Source: Candidatus Sulfotelmatobacter sp.
GTDB taxonomy: Bacteria; Acidobacteriota; Terriglobia; Terriglobales; Acidobacteriaceae
Assembly (NCBI GenBank): GCA_030045935.1
Contig: JASIEN010000260.1
Location: 1 to 6,190, forward strand
Reading direction: 5' to 3'
Length of the DNA stretch: 6,190 bases
Position numbers and translations under genes: made by a program. A model generated the notes under the pieces. It did no database searches. It was not told where the DNA came from and saw only the letters and a program-made list of their open reading frames with translations. Positions 1-6,190 of this stretch are shown here, in pieces; position 1 is the stretch's first letter; every line of letters starts with the position of its first letter.

Positions 1-958
1 CACCGTGAAGGAGATGCGGAAGCTGGTTTGGATCCAGCTGAGCGCGGTCACGCTGGTGACGTTTTTTTCGATCGCAGTGCACCACTACGACCCGGATGGG
101 CGGCTTGCGGGCATTCAAAATAGCATCTTGTCCAATCCCAACGATCTTGCTATCAACATCGCCATCACTTTTCCCCTGGGGCTGGCGTTCATGCTGCTAG
201 GCAAAGGTTTCAAGAAGGTGTTGTGGGCGGCGGGGCTGGGGATCATGTTTCTGGGTGTCATATTGACCTCGTCGCGCAGCGGGTTGCTCGCACTCATCCT
301 CAGCATCATCGTTTGCGTGTGGGAATACGGTATCAAGGGAAAACGACGTCGCCTGGTCGTGGCAACGGTCCTGGGTTTAGTGATGGGTATGGGAGTGGCG
401 CTTATGAGTTCACACTATCGAGCGCGTATCGAAAGCATTTTTCTAGGAAATGTTGAAGGTTCTGGAGACAGAGGTTCACGCGAAGCGCGGCTGAACCTGT
501 TAAAGAAAAGCATCAACGTGGCGCTGACACATCCCTTGTTCGGCGTGGGACCCGGTTGCTTCCCCATCGTCGACTCCCAGTGGTTCGTGGCGCACAACGC
601 TTACACTGAGCTGGCTGCAGAAGCGGGTATACCCGCGCTCGTGTTGTTTCTGATGGCGATCGCGGCTGCGTTTAAGAATATTGCTGTTGTCCGGAAATCG
701 CAGCGGTATCAGGATGATCCCGAACTCAAACTTCTCACGGAGGGTCTGCGGGCGGGACTGGTGGCCTATCTTGCGGGCTCGTTCTTCTCTTCAACCGAGT
801 ACAACTTATATTCGTATTTTCTGATCGGCTACACTTGCGCCATGCTAAGAATCATAGGTGCGCCCTATGATGTGCGGGACCCGGAGGACAAGAGTTTGAA
901 TTCCACCAAGTCCCTGCACGCGAACGGTCGAGAGCCGCAGATGCTTTTGACTCGATGA
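1..958 (+). CDS. O-antigen ligase/polymerase (Wzy/WaaL family), 5' end outside window
   Basis: This is the C-terminal part of a multi-pass inner-membrane protein of the Wzy_C (O-antigen ligase) superfamily. These enzymes join undecaprenyl-linked glycan repeats, or transfer them to an acceptor, on the periplasmic side. The frame is open to the left edge. The GTG at 5 gives only 317 residues, against roughly 400-450 for the family, so it is probably internal. Counting from that GTG, hydrophobic segments lie near residues 7-26, 48-66, 72-89, 93-108, 117-134, 208-228 and 248-283. The family signatures are SNPNDLA (43-49), SSRSG (89-93) and HPLFGVGPG (176-184), then HNAYTELAAEAGIPAL (197-212). Arg91 and His197 match the conserved Arg and His of the family. 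The stretch 135-196 is the expected periplasmic loop, and a charged tail of about 35 residues ends the protein. Ligase, polymerase and XrtA-associated O-glycosylation ligase cannot be told apart here. Confidence 0.88.
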   Translation, partial: TVKEMRKLVWIQLSAVTLVTFFSIAVHHYDPDGRLAGIQNSILSNPNDLAINIAITFPLGLAFMLLGKGFKKVLWAAGLGIMFLGVILTSSRSGLLALILSIIVCVWEYGIKGKRRRLVVATVLGLVMGMGVALMSSHYRARIESIFLGNVEGSGDRGSREARLNLLKKSINVALTHPLFGVGPGCFPIVDSQWFVAHNAYTELAAEAGIPALVLFLMAIAAAFKNIAVVRKSQRYQDDPELKLLTEGLRAGLVAYLAGSFFSSTEYNLYSYFLIGYTCAMLRIIGAPYDVRDPEDKSLNSTKSLHANGREPQMLLTR

Positions 959-962
959 GAGC

Positions 963-982
963 AACCATCGCATCGGATGGTT
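963..982 (+). other. Small perfect hairpin just after the ligase stop codon
   Basis: A 7-base-pair perfect inverted repeat (AACCATC at 963-969, GATGGTT at 976-982) encloses a 6-base loop and begins 5 bases after the TGA at 956-958. No T tract follows, so it does not look like a standard intrinsic terminator. It could protect the 3' end of the ligase message or mark a processing point between the ligase and amidotransferase. A short repeat like this can also occur by chance. The hairpin is visible, but no function is shown. Confidence 0.35.
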
Positions 983-1125
983 CTGGGACTGGTCGCGGGA
1001 AGAAACAATAGCCGGGTGTGGTCGGCCCTTGCAGTAAAGGCTGGAGCGTGCCTGTGGATCACTGGAAAGCTAGCGCAAACCGACGCCGCCCTCTCTCCAG
1101 CATACTTAGCACCGCCAGTGACGCA

Positions 1126-1133
1126 GAGGAGGT
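1126..1133 (+). promoter_or_regulatory. Strong ribosome binding site of the amidotransferase gene
   Basis: GAGGAGGT is a near-perfect match to the anti-Shine-Dalgarno sequence. The AGGAGG core (1127-1132) ends 7 bases before the ATG at 1140. It fixes the start so that Cys follows the initiator Met directly, as the enzyme's mechanism requires. It is by far the best such site in the window, which suggests efficient translation of this gene. Confidence 0.85.
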
Positions 1134-1139
1134 CAGCCA

Positions 1140-3095
1140 ATGTGCGGCATAGCGGGAATGATGGGTGGTCGGGAAGACGTCATCGATGCAGCCAGCGTAC
1201 ATCGCATGTGCCAGACCATTGTTCACCGTGGACCGGATGACGAGGGCGTGTATGCTCAAGGCCCGATTGGGCTGGGCATGCGCCGCTTGAGCATCATCGA
1301 TCTATCGGGCGGACACCAGCCGATTCATAACGAAGATCAGACGATCTGGGTCGTGTTCAACGGCGAAATCTATAACTTTCCTGAATTGCGCCAGGAACTG
1401 GAAGGCCGCGGCCACCGGTTTTGCACCCACACCGACACTGAAGTGATCGTTCACCTCTACGAGGAGATGGGCGCGGATTGCCTCCAGAAACTTCGAGGCA
1501 TGTTTGCCATCGCCTTATACGACCAGCGGAACGAATCCCTGCTGTTGGCGCGCGATCGATTGGGAATAAAGCCCTTGCATTATGCGCTGCACGAAGGCCG
1601 CATTTTTTTTGGCTCCGAGATCAAGGCCATCCTCGCGGTTGCTCCGGAATTGGCGGAGGTGAATTACGAGGGTTTGCTGCAATATTTTTACTTTGGCTAC
1701 ATCGGCGATCCTCTTACCGCTTTTCGCAGGATTCACAAATTGCCTCCCGGATGTTTGCTGGAGTATGCCGGGGGAGAGATCCATATACGTCACTATTGGG
1801 ATGTGCCCGCCTTTGGGAGTCATACTTCAGTTCCGGAAGAGGAGCTTCTGGAACAGATGGAAAAGTCGCTGGCGGAAGCGGTGCGGATTCGGCTGATCAG
1901 TGACGTTGCTTTGGGCGCGCTTTTGAGCGGAGGCGTCGATTCCTCCATTGTCGTAGCTCTCATGGCCAGGGCCAGCGCTGCGCCAGTAAAAACTTTCTCC
2001 ATTGGATTTGACAGCCAGCGCTTCGACGAAACCAGATACGCGCACATGGTCGCGGAGAAATTCGGCACCGATCATCATGAACTAATCGTTGATCCTGACA
2101 TGGAGCACACCCTGGAATTTCTTTCCGGGATGTTGGAGGAGCCGTTTGGCGACTCTTCGATGTTGCCGACCTATCACGTGTGCCAAATGGCGCGTAAGTA
2201 TGTGACGGTGGCGCTTTCGGGAGATGGCGGTGATGAGCTCTTTGCCGGTTACGACCGATACTCTGTTGCCATGAGCCGGCCAGACTCGAGTTGGATGCCG
2301 GAAGCTGCGGCGAATCTCTATCGCCGCCATATTCATCATCGTTTGCCTTCCGGTATATACGGCCGCAATCGCGTCTGGAACGCATCGCTTGACGCGCGCG
2401 ACCGCTATCTTGACGACGTTTCCTATCTTCCAGCATTGCACCGCGAACGGTCGATTTTTTCAGACGATTTTTTAGAACACATCACAGGTCTGCCTGATCC
2501 ACTGAGATCGTTTCAGGATTATTACGAGCACGCTCCGGCTAGCGACAAGCTCAGCCGCTTGATGTATCTCGACATCAAGACCTATCTGGCCGGGGATATT
2601 CTGACCAAGGTGGACCGCATGAGCATGGCGACTTCGCTGGAAGTGCGAGTTCCTTTGCTGGATCATATTTTTCTCGAATGGGCCGCCGCCATGCCGGTGC
2701 AGTGGAAGTTTCGCAACGGCAACAGAAAATATGTTTTGAAAAAACTCGCGGAACGGCTGGGCATTCCCGGAGATGTGATACATCGGCGAAAACAAGGTTT
2801 TCAGCTTCCGCTTGTGGATTGGCTGCGTAACGAATTAAAGGACCGATTCCTCGCCATCCTGCTCGAACCTCGGACCATGCAACGAGGCTATTTCCGGCCG
2901 GAAGCCGTACGCTCGCTGCTCAAAGAACATATTACCGGCCGGCGAAATCGCTCTGGAATTCTGTGGCGGATGCTAGTGCTGGAGCTTTGGCACAGGAATT
3001 TTCTCGAAGCCAAGAGGTTTGCAACCACGGGCGCAGATGCCAGCGGAATTCCTGAACAGCTGACTAACTTAGGCGCCGCCAAGGTGAGAGACTAA
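1140..3095 (+). CDS. AsnB-type glutamine amidotransferase (XrtA/PEP-CTERM-associated type)
   Basis: This is a two-domain cytoplasmic enzyme of the class II amidotransferase/asparagine synthase family, 651 residues. The N-terminal domain (about 1-215) hydrolyses glutamine. Cys2 is the nucleophile once Met1 is removed, and Arg49, Asn74 (FNGEIYNF, 73-80) and Asp99 match the glutamine-binding residues. The C-terminal domain (about 235-610) activates a carboxylate with ATP. It has the pyrophosphatase P-loop SGGVDSS (263-269), then SGDGGDELFAGY (360-371), and later GDILTKVDRMSMAT and EVRVPLLDH. The length and these blocks match the amidotransferases of exosortase A/polysaccharide clusters better than housekeeping asparagine synthetase, which is near 550 residues. 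In this setting it probably amidates a glycan carboxyl group or related precursor, though asparagine synthesis cannot be excluded. Start choice rests on the catalytic Cys2 and the strong ribosome binding site. The sulfotransferase follows 14 bases on, so the two are probably co-transcribed. Confidence 0.93.
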   Translation: MCGIAGMMGGREDVIDAASVHRMCQTIVHRGPDDEGVYAQGPIGLGMRRLSIIDLSGGHQPIHNEDQTIWVVFNGEIYNFPELRQELEGRGHRFCTHTDTEVIVHLYEEMGADCLQKLRGMFAIALYDQRNESLLLARDRLGIKPLHYALHEGRIFFGSEIKAILAVAPELAEVNYEGLLQYFYFGYIGDPLTAFRRIHKLPPGCLLEYAGGEIHIRHYWDVPAFGSHTSVPEEELLEQMEKSLAEAVRIRLISDVALGALLSGGVDSSIVVALMARASAAPVKTFSIGFDSQRFDETRYAHMVAEKFGTDHHELIVDPDMEHTLEFLSGMLEEPFGDSSMLPTYHVCQMARKYVTVALSGDGGDELFAGYDRYSVAMSRPDSSWMPEAAANLYRRHIHHRLPSGIYGRNRVWNASLDARDRYLDDVSYLPALHRERSIFSDDFLEHITGLPDPLRSFQDYYEHAPASDKLSRLMYLDIKTYLAGDILTKVDRMSMATSLEVRVPLLDHIFLEWAAAMPVQWKFRNGNRKYVLKKLAERLGIPGDVIHRRKQGFQLPLVDWLRNELKDRFLAILLEPRTMQRGYFRPEAVRSLLKEHITGRRNRSGILWRMLVLELWHRNFLEAKRFATTGADASGIPEQLTNLGAAKVRD

Positions 3096-3109
3096 ACAAC
3101 GGCCCTTTC

Positions 3110-4126
3110 ATGCAGAATGCGACACAGCTCCTTACTTCTGATGCTGCGTCTACCCCGCGCAGATCGCGAGCCACATCTCCGGTTTTTATAATCGGTTGCC
3201 CACGATCTGGAACCACCTACCTGTATCACATGCTGCTCTCCGCGGGAAATTTTGCCATTTACCGCGCGGAGTCCGAGATGTTTCACCTGTTGGAACCGCG
3301 TTTCGGCGACTTGAGAGTGCCTGGAAACAAGCAACGTTTGCTTGCCGCATGGTTCAATAGCCGGTTGTTTACCGCGACCGGACTGGACGCCAAGCCCCTG
3401 GAAGATAGGATCATGCGGGAATGCCGCAATGGCGGCGATTTTCTTCGTATCGTGATGGAGGAGATGGCGCGGCATCAGGGTGTAGAACGCTGGGCAGAAT
3501 GCACGCCCGATCACATCCTGTATCTGCTTCGCATCAAGCAGACGATACCCAGTGCGCTGTTGGTTCACATTATCCGTGACGGGAGGGACGTGGCTTTGTC
3601 GATGGAAAAACAAGGCTGGCCGAAGCAGCTTCCCTGGGACAAGATGGCGCGGCGTATGGCTGGCGGGCTGTATTGGGAATGGATGACTCGCAAGGGGCGT
3701 AAAGATGGAGCTCAGTTAGGCTCCGATTATTTGGAAGTGCGATACGAGGATCTCGTCAGCCGACCCCGCGAGGTGCTCGGTCGCTTGAGTTCGTTTGTGG
3801 ACCAGGAGCTCGATTACGATCAAATTCAGAAAACGGCGATCGGCTCGGTGAGCCAGCCGAATACTTCCTTTAAGGGAGAGCATGGTTTCATCCCCATTGG
3901 GCGTTGGAAAAATTTCTTCTCGCCGGAAGAATCAGCGATTTTCGAGGAGTTGGTGGGCGAGACTCTCGACGAGCTTGGCTATGAGAGATCGACGAAGAGA
4001 AAGGCAAGTTTGGGGTTGAACTTTTTTCACGCACAATACCGCACGTTTTTCGAATCCAAGTTCTACCTTCGCTCAAAAACGCCGCTGGGCAGATTGTTCA
4101 TCACCCGCGATCTCTCGAAAGTGTAA
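3110..4126 (+). CDS. PAPS-dependent sulfotransferase family protein
   Basis: This 338-residue protein transfers sulfate from PAPS to a hydroxyl or amino group, most likely on a sugar given the neighbours. The 5'-phosphosulfate loop is GCPRSGTT (29-36), directly after the FII strand. The 3'-phosphate site is HIIRDGRDVALS (153-164), with Arg156 and Ser164 as the expected contacts. YEDLV (212-216) and GRWKN (264-268) followed by a C-terminal FEELVGETLDELGY-type helix are also typical of the Sulfotransfer_1/Sulfotransfer_3 groups. There is no signal peptide or membrane span, so it acts in the cytoplasm. The first 22 residues are polar and poorly conserved in appearance. The ATG at 3110 is the only sensible start before the P-loop. 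It has no clear Shine-Dalgarno, so translation may be coupled to the amidotransferase ending 14 bases upstream. The acceptor cannot be read from sequence. Confidence 0.9.
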   Translation: MQNATQLLTSDAASTPRRSRATSPVFIIGCPRSGTTYLYHMLLSAGNFAIYRAESEMFHLLEPRFGDLRVPGNKQRLLAAWFNSRLFTATGLDAKPLEDRIMRECRNGGDFLRIVMEEMARHQGVERWAECTPDHILYLLRIKQTIPSALLVHIIRDGRDVALSMEKQGWPKQLPWDKMARRMAGGLYWEWMTRKGRKDGAQLGSDYLEVRYEDLVSRPREVLGRLSSFVDQELDYDQIQKTAIGSVSQPNTSFKGEHGFIPIGRWKNFFSPEESAIFEELVGETLDELGYERSTKRKASLGLNFFHAQYRTFFESKFYLRSKTPLGRLFITRDLSKV

Positions 4127-4135
4127 CGTATCGCT

Positions 4136-5353
4136 TTATACTCCTCGGTCGCTGTGAAAACCGGCGCGCGATTCCTCCAGAACCTTCGCAAACGCCCGCG
4201 CAATTTCAGACCAGTCATTGCGTGTGGCCACCTCTACGGCGGCCTGCTCATATTTTCGCCGCAGTTGCGGGTCCCGCAAAAATTGCCTGATGCTGGCGGC
4301 AAACGATTGAGGAGTGTCAGCAATGATCAGGTCGCGGCCGGGGGCCAGTTCCAGGCCTTCTGCGCCGATTGAGGTCGAGACCACCGCCTTGCCCATGGCC
4401 ATGGCTTCGAAGATCTTCAGGCGCGTTCCCCCGCCGATGCGCAAGGGCACGATCACGACGGTCGCGGAATGCAGGTAGTCCATCACCGACTGCACCGTCC
4501 CGGTCACCTCCACCGAAGCGCTTTGCAGGCGCTGCACGCGCGGGTGGGGATTGCGGCCCACGATCTGAAAACGAGCGTCCGGAAAATCAGCCAGAATGGA
4601 CGGCCAGATCTCACGGCAGAAGTATTCGACGGCGTCAATATTGGGCTCCCAGTCCATCGAACCGGTAAACGCCACGATCGGCGGATTGCCTGATGCCGAC
4701 GGAGCCACCCGATATCGCTGTGTATCCACGCCGGTAGGCACGACCGAAACCCTACTACGGGGATCCATTTTCAATATTTCTTCGCGATCACGCTGGGAAA
4801 CGGCTATGACATGACAAAAGCGTCCGATTGCCAGCCTCTCATAGCTTGCCATTTTCGCGGCTTCTATGCGGTAAGCAAATTTTTGCGGCAGAGCAGTTTC
4901 GGTCTCAGCCAGCCGCCGCCACAGCACGGCCTCAACGTCGTGTTGAAAGAGAACGGATGGGACCATCAGCCGTTCCGGAAAATTCAACGAGGCGGAAAGA
5001 AAATCGCACACCGCGACATCAAAATTCCTCTCGCCAAGCCATTGCGTTACGGTGCGCCGCACTTCGGTATGCGTGAACTTCGTCACCGCATAGGGAGCGC
5101 GAGAACTCAGCCGCCAAATGTAATCAACATACTGGCTCAAGGTGCTTTCTGAAGCCGGGACATGAACGATGTGAGTGCCGGGAAACTGCTCGAGTAGTTC
5201 GCTCTCGTAGGAGCGATCGCGGCGGCCGCTGTAATAAGAAAGGAAGGTGACTTCGTGGTTTTTCGCCAGATGGCGAAGAATATTGTAGGAACGTATCTTG
5301 CCTCCGGTGTCGACTGGTAGTAGCTTGCCCCCCTTGACCCAAAGTATTTTCAT
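4136..5353 (-). CDS. GT4-family glycosyltransferase (resembles XrtA/PEP-CTERM sugar transferases)
   Basis: This is a 405-residue GT-B fold glycosyltransferase that moves a sugar from a nucleotide donor to a lipid-linked or growing glycan at the cytoplasmic face of the membrane. The N-terminal half begins MKILWVKGGKLLP, with the acceptor-side loop DTGGKIRS at 15-22. The C-terminal donor half begins near VVPTGVD (204-210), followed by FTGSMDWEPNIDA (229-241). The GT4 nucleotide-sugar block is RIGGGTRLKIFEAMAMG (305-321), with Glu316 as the conserved acidic residue, then STSIGAEGL (326-334). This form of the block is shared with glycosyltransferases of exosortase A clusters. No membrane span is seen. 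An in-frame ATG at 5389 would add 12 residues and overlap the upstream gene by 26 bases. The start at 5353 fits the family N-terminus and lies 10 bases past the dehydrogenase stop, suggesting coupling, though no good Shine-Dalgarno is visible. Donor and linkage are unknown. Confidence 0.9.
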   Translation of the reverse strand: MKILWVKGGKLLPVDTGGKIRSYNILRHLAKNHEVTFLSYYSGRRDRSYESELLEQFPGTHIVHVPASESTLSQYVDYIWRLSSRAPYAVTKFTHTEVRRTVTQWLGERNFDVAVCDFLSASLNFPERLMVPSVLFQHDVEAVLWRRLAETETALPQKFAYRIEAAKMASYERLAIGRFCHVIAVSQRDREEILKMDPRSRVSVVPTGVDTQRYRVAPSASGNPPIVAFTGSMDWEPNIDAVEYFCREIWPSILADFPDARFQIVGRNPHPRVQRLQSASVEVTGTVQSVMDYLHSATVVIVPLRIGGGTRLKIFEAMAMGKAVVSTSIGAEGLELAPGRDLIIADTPQSFAASIRQFLRDPQLRRKYEQAAVEVATRNDWSEIARAFAKVLEESRAGFHSDRGV

Positions 5354-5363
5354 CCGCGGTGGA

Positions 5364-6190
5364 CTACCAGCACAGGCCCCTGTAGGCATTGGTTACAGTC
5401 GGGCGCCGCGACTTTTCCAGATTCACCAGATCGATCACTATTTGCCCCCGGCGCAAAATCGAATCCAAGGTTTTTTTGTCGATGCCACGAGTGGCAACTA
5501 CGACGACTTCCGCCGTGTTCAACACTTGCTCGAGATCCGCACACAGCAGCGATCCAATATGGGGGATGGCTTCCTCGATGTATTGGCGGTTGGAGCCGAG
5601 AAGACGGCCCAGGGAGACGTTGTCGTCCCACACCTGAACTTGATGGCCTTCACCGATCAGACGTTTCACGAGCTGAACCTGCGGGCTCTCACGCAGATCG
5701 TCGGTTGCCGCTTTGAAACTCAGGCCCAGCACCGCGATCTTTTTCTTTCCGGTCGCGATCACCATTGCCACGGCGCGATCAAAGTGCGATTGATTGCTGG
5801 GCATGATGGATTCAAAAAGGGGAAGCTCAAGATCCAGTTCCTTAGCACGGTAGTTCAAGGCGCGTACGTCCTTCGGCAGGCACGAACCACCGAAGGCAAA
5901 ACCCGGAGTGAGATAGCGGGAGGAAATATTGAGCTTGGTGTCGGCGGCGAAGATCTCGAAGACCGATTCGGCCTCTACGCCCACCTCCTTGGCCAGTGAT
6001 CCCACCTCATTGGCGAACGATACTTTCACCGCATGCCAGGCGTTGCATACATATTTCACCATCTCCGCGGAACGGAATGATGTCTCAAAAATGCGGCCCG
6101 GCACCCACGCGTATACCTCGCGCAGCATCCGGCAGTGAGCGGGATCGCCGGCGCCGACGACGGTGATCGAGGGCTCCATAAAGTCGGCAA
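5364..6190 (-). CDS. Nucleotide-sugar 6-dehydrogenase (GDP-mannose/UDP-glucose dehydrogenase family), 5' end outside window
   Basis: The enzyme oxidises the C6 hydroxyl of a sugar nucleotide to a carboxylate with two NAD+, giving a uronic-acid donor. The frame runs through the right edge. The ATG at 6179 is internal, because ADF codons precede it and the N-terminal NAD-binding Rossmann domain (about 160 residues) is missing. About 274 residues are visible. Counting from Met at 6179: SAEMVKY with Lys42 and Asn46 opens the central domain; GFAFGGSCLPKDVRAL (93-108) carries catalytic Cys100 (codon 5880-5882) and Lys103; GLSFKAATDDLRESP (152-166) is the C-terminal substrate/NAD block. The protein ends YRGLCW, a usual family terminus. 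The wording around DTKLNISS, SCLPKDVRAL and DDLRESP is closer to AlgD (GDP-mannose 6-dehydrogenase) than to typical UDP-glucose dehydrogenases, but substrate cannot be fixed without the N-terminus. The gene leads the minus-strand pair with the GT4 gene. Confidence 0.92.
   Translation of the reverse strand, partial: ADFMEPSITVVGAGDPAHCRMLREVYAWVPGRIFETSFRSAEMVKYVCNAWHAVKVSFANEVGSLAKEVGVEAESVFEIFAADTKLNISSRYLTPGFAFGGSCLPKDVRALNYRAKELDLELPLFESIMPSNQSHFDRAVAMVIATGKKKIAVLGLSFKAATDDLRESPQVQLVKRLIGEGHQVQVWDDNVSLGRLLGSNRQYIEEAIPHIGSLLCADLEQVLNTAEVVVVATRGIDKKTLDSILRRGQIVIDLVNLEKSRRPTVTNAYRGLCW

Larger units (their letters stand above)
959..1139. other. Non-coding gap between ligase and amidotransferase genes
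   Basis: This 181-base stretch is the only sizeable gap in the window. Apart from the hairpin at its left end and the ribosome binding site at its right end, nothing clear is visible in it. CATACT at 1101-1106 resembles a -10 box but lacks a good -35 at the right distance. TGG at 1019-1021 and TTGC at 1029-1032 resemble a sigma-54 promoter, but the spacing is one base too short. Its length leaves room for a promoter of its own for the amidotransferase-sulfotransferase pair, but none can be named. Confidence 0.5.

Noticed and set aside
5..7. GTG as start of the ligase gene
   Set aside because: The frame is open upstream to the edge and the protein would lack the N-terminal membrane segments, so the true start should lie outside the window.
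1019..1033. Sigma-54-like promoter (TGG then TTGC) before the amidotransferase
   Set aside because: The GG and GC elements have 9 bases between them instead of 10, a spacing that normally abolishes function, and the rest of the -24 box does not match.
1101..1106. Possible -10 box CATACT
   Set aside because: No acceptable -35 hexamer lies 16-18 bases upstream.
977..1240. 87-codon open frame starting in the 181-base gap
   Set aside because: It runs 100 bases into the amidotransferase in another frame, has no ribosome binding site, and its sequence resembles no family I recognise.
1960..2436. 158-codon minus-strand open frame
   Set aside because: It is opposite the ATP-binding domain of the amidotransferase. 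Its Arg/Ser/Pro-rich composition is typical of antisense frames in GC-rich DNA.
4393..4404. 12-base perfect palindrome CCATGGCCATGG
   Set aside because: It falls in the conserved Ala-Met-Ala-Met-Gly block of the glycosyltransferase, and the codons for that motif account for it.
5387..5389. ATG at 5389 as the glycosyltransferase start
   Set aside because: The 12 extra residues are Pro/Gly/Ala-rich and unlike the family N-terminus, there is no ribosome binding site, and it overlaps the dehydrogenase gene. The MKILW start at 5353 fits better.
5298..5999. Long plus-strand open frame of 233 codons
   Set aside because: It lies opposite the dehydrogenase, whose motifs and catalytic cysteine are clear. 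Its translation has no recognisable domain and is a shadow frame.

Overview
The window is a piece of a bacterial surface or exported polysaccharide biosynthesis locus. It holds five protein-coding genes, two of them cut by the window edges. No RNA genes, CRISPR arrays, insertion sequences or other mobile elements were seen. Base composition is moderately GC-rich (mid-50s percent by eye) and looks uniform from gene to gene. The gene families resemble those found in Acidobacteriota and in proteobacteria that carry exosortase A (XrtA/PEP-CTERM) polysaccharide clusters. That taxonomic guess is an inference from family resemblance and is weak.

Plus strand, left to right: (1) the C-terminal part of a Wzy/WaaL-type O-antigen ligase or polymerase, a multi-pass membrane protein that runs in from the left edge; (2) a 181-base non-coding gap with a small perfect hairpin just after the ligase stop; (3) a full-length AsnB-type glutamine amidotransferase of the XrtA-associated kind, with a textbook ribosome binding site; (4) a full-length PAPS-dependent sulfotransferase 14 bases downstream. 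Minus strand, read from the right edge leftward: (5) the C-terminal two thirds of an AlgD-like nucleotide-sugar 6-dehydrogenase; (6) a full-length GT4 glycosyltransferase starting 10 bases after its stop. The two operons converge, and only 9 bases separate the sulfotransferase and glycosyltransferase stop codons.

A coherent reading, which is inference, is a pathway for a modified acidic glycan. The dehydrogenase makes a sugar-nucleotide uronic acid, and the GT4 enzyme adds a sugar to the growing chain. The amidotransferase may amidate a carboxyl group such as a uronic acid, and the sulfotransferase may add sulfate esters. The ligase/polymerase would join repeat units or transfer the glycan to its acceptor in the periplasm. 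No single gene is of an unknown type. The interest lies in the pairing of amidation and sulfation enzymes next to uronic-acid supply.
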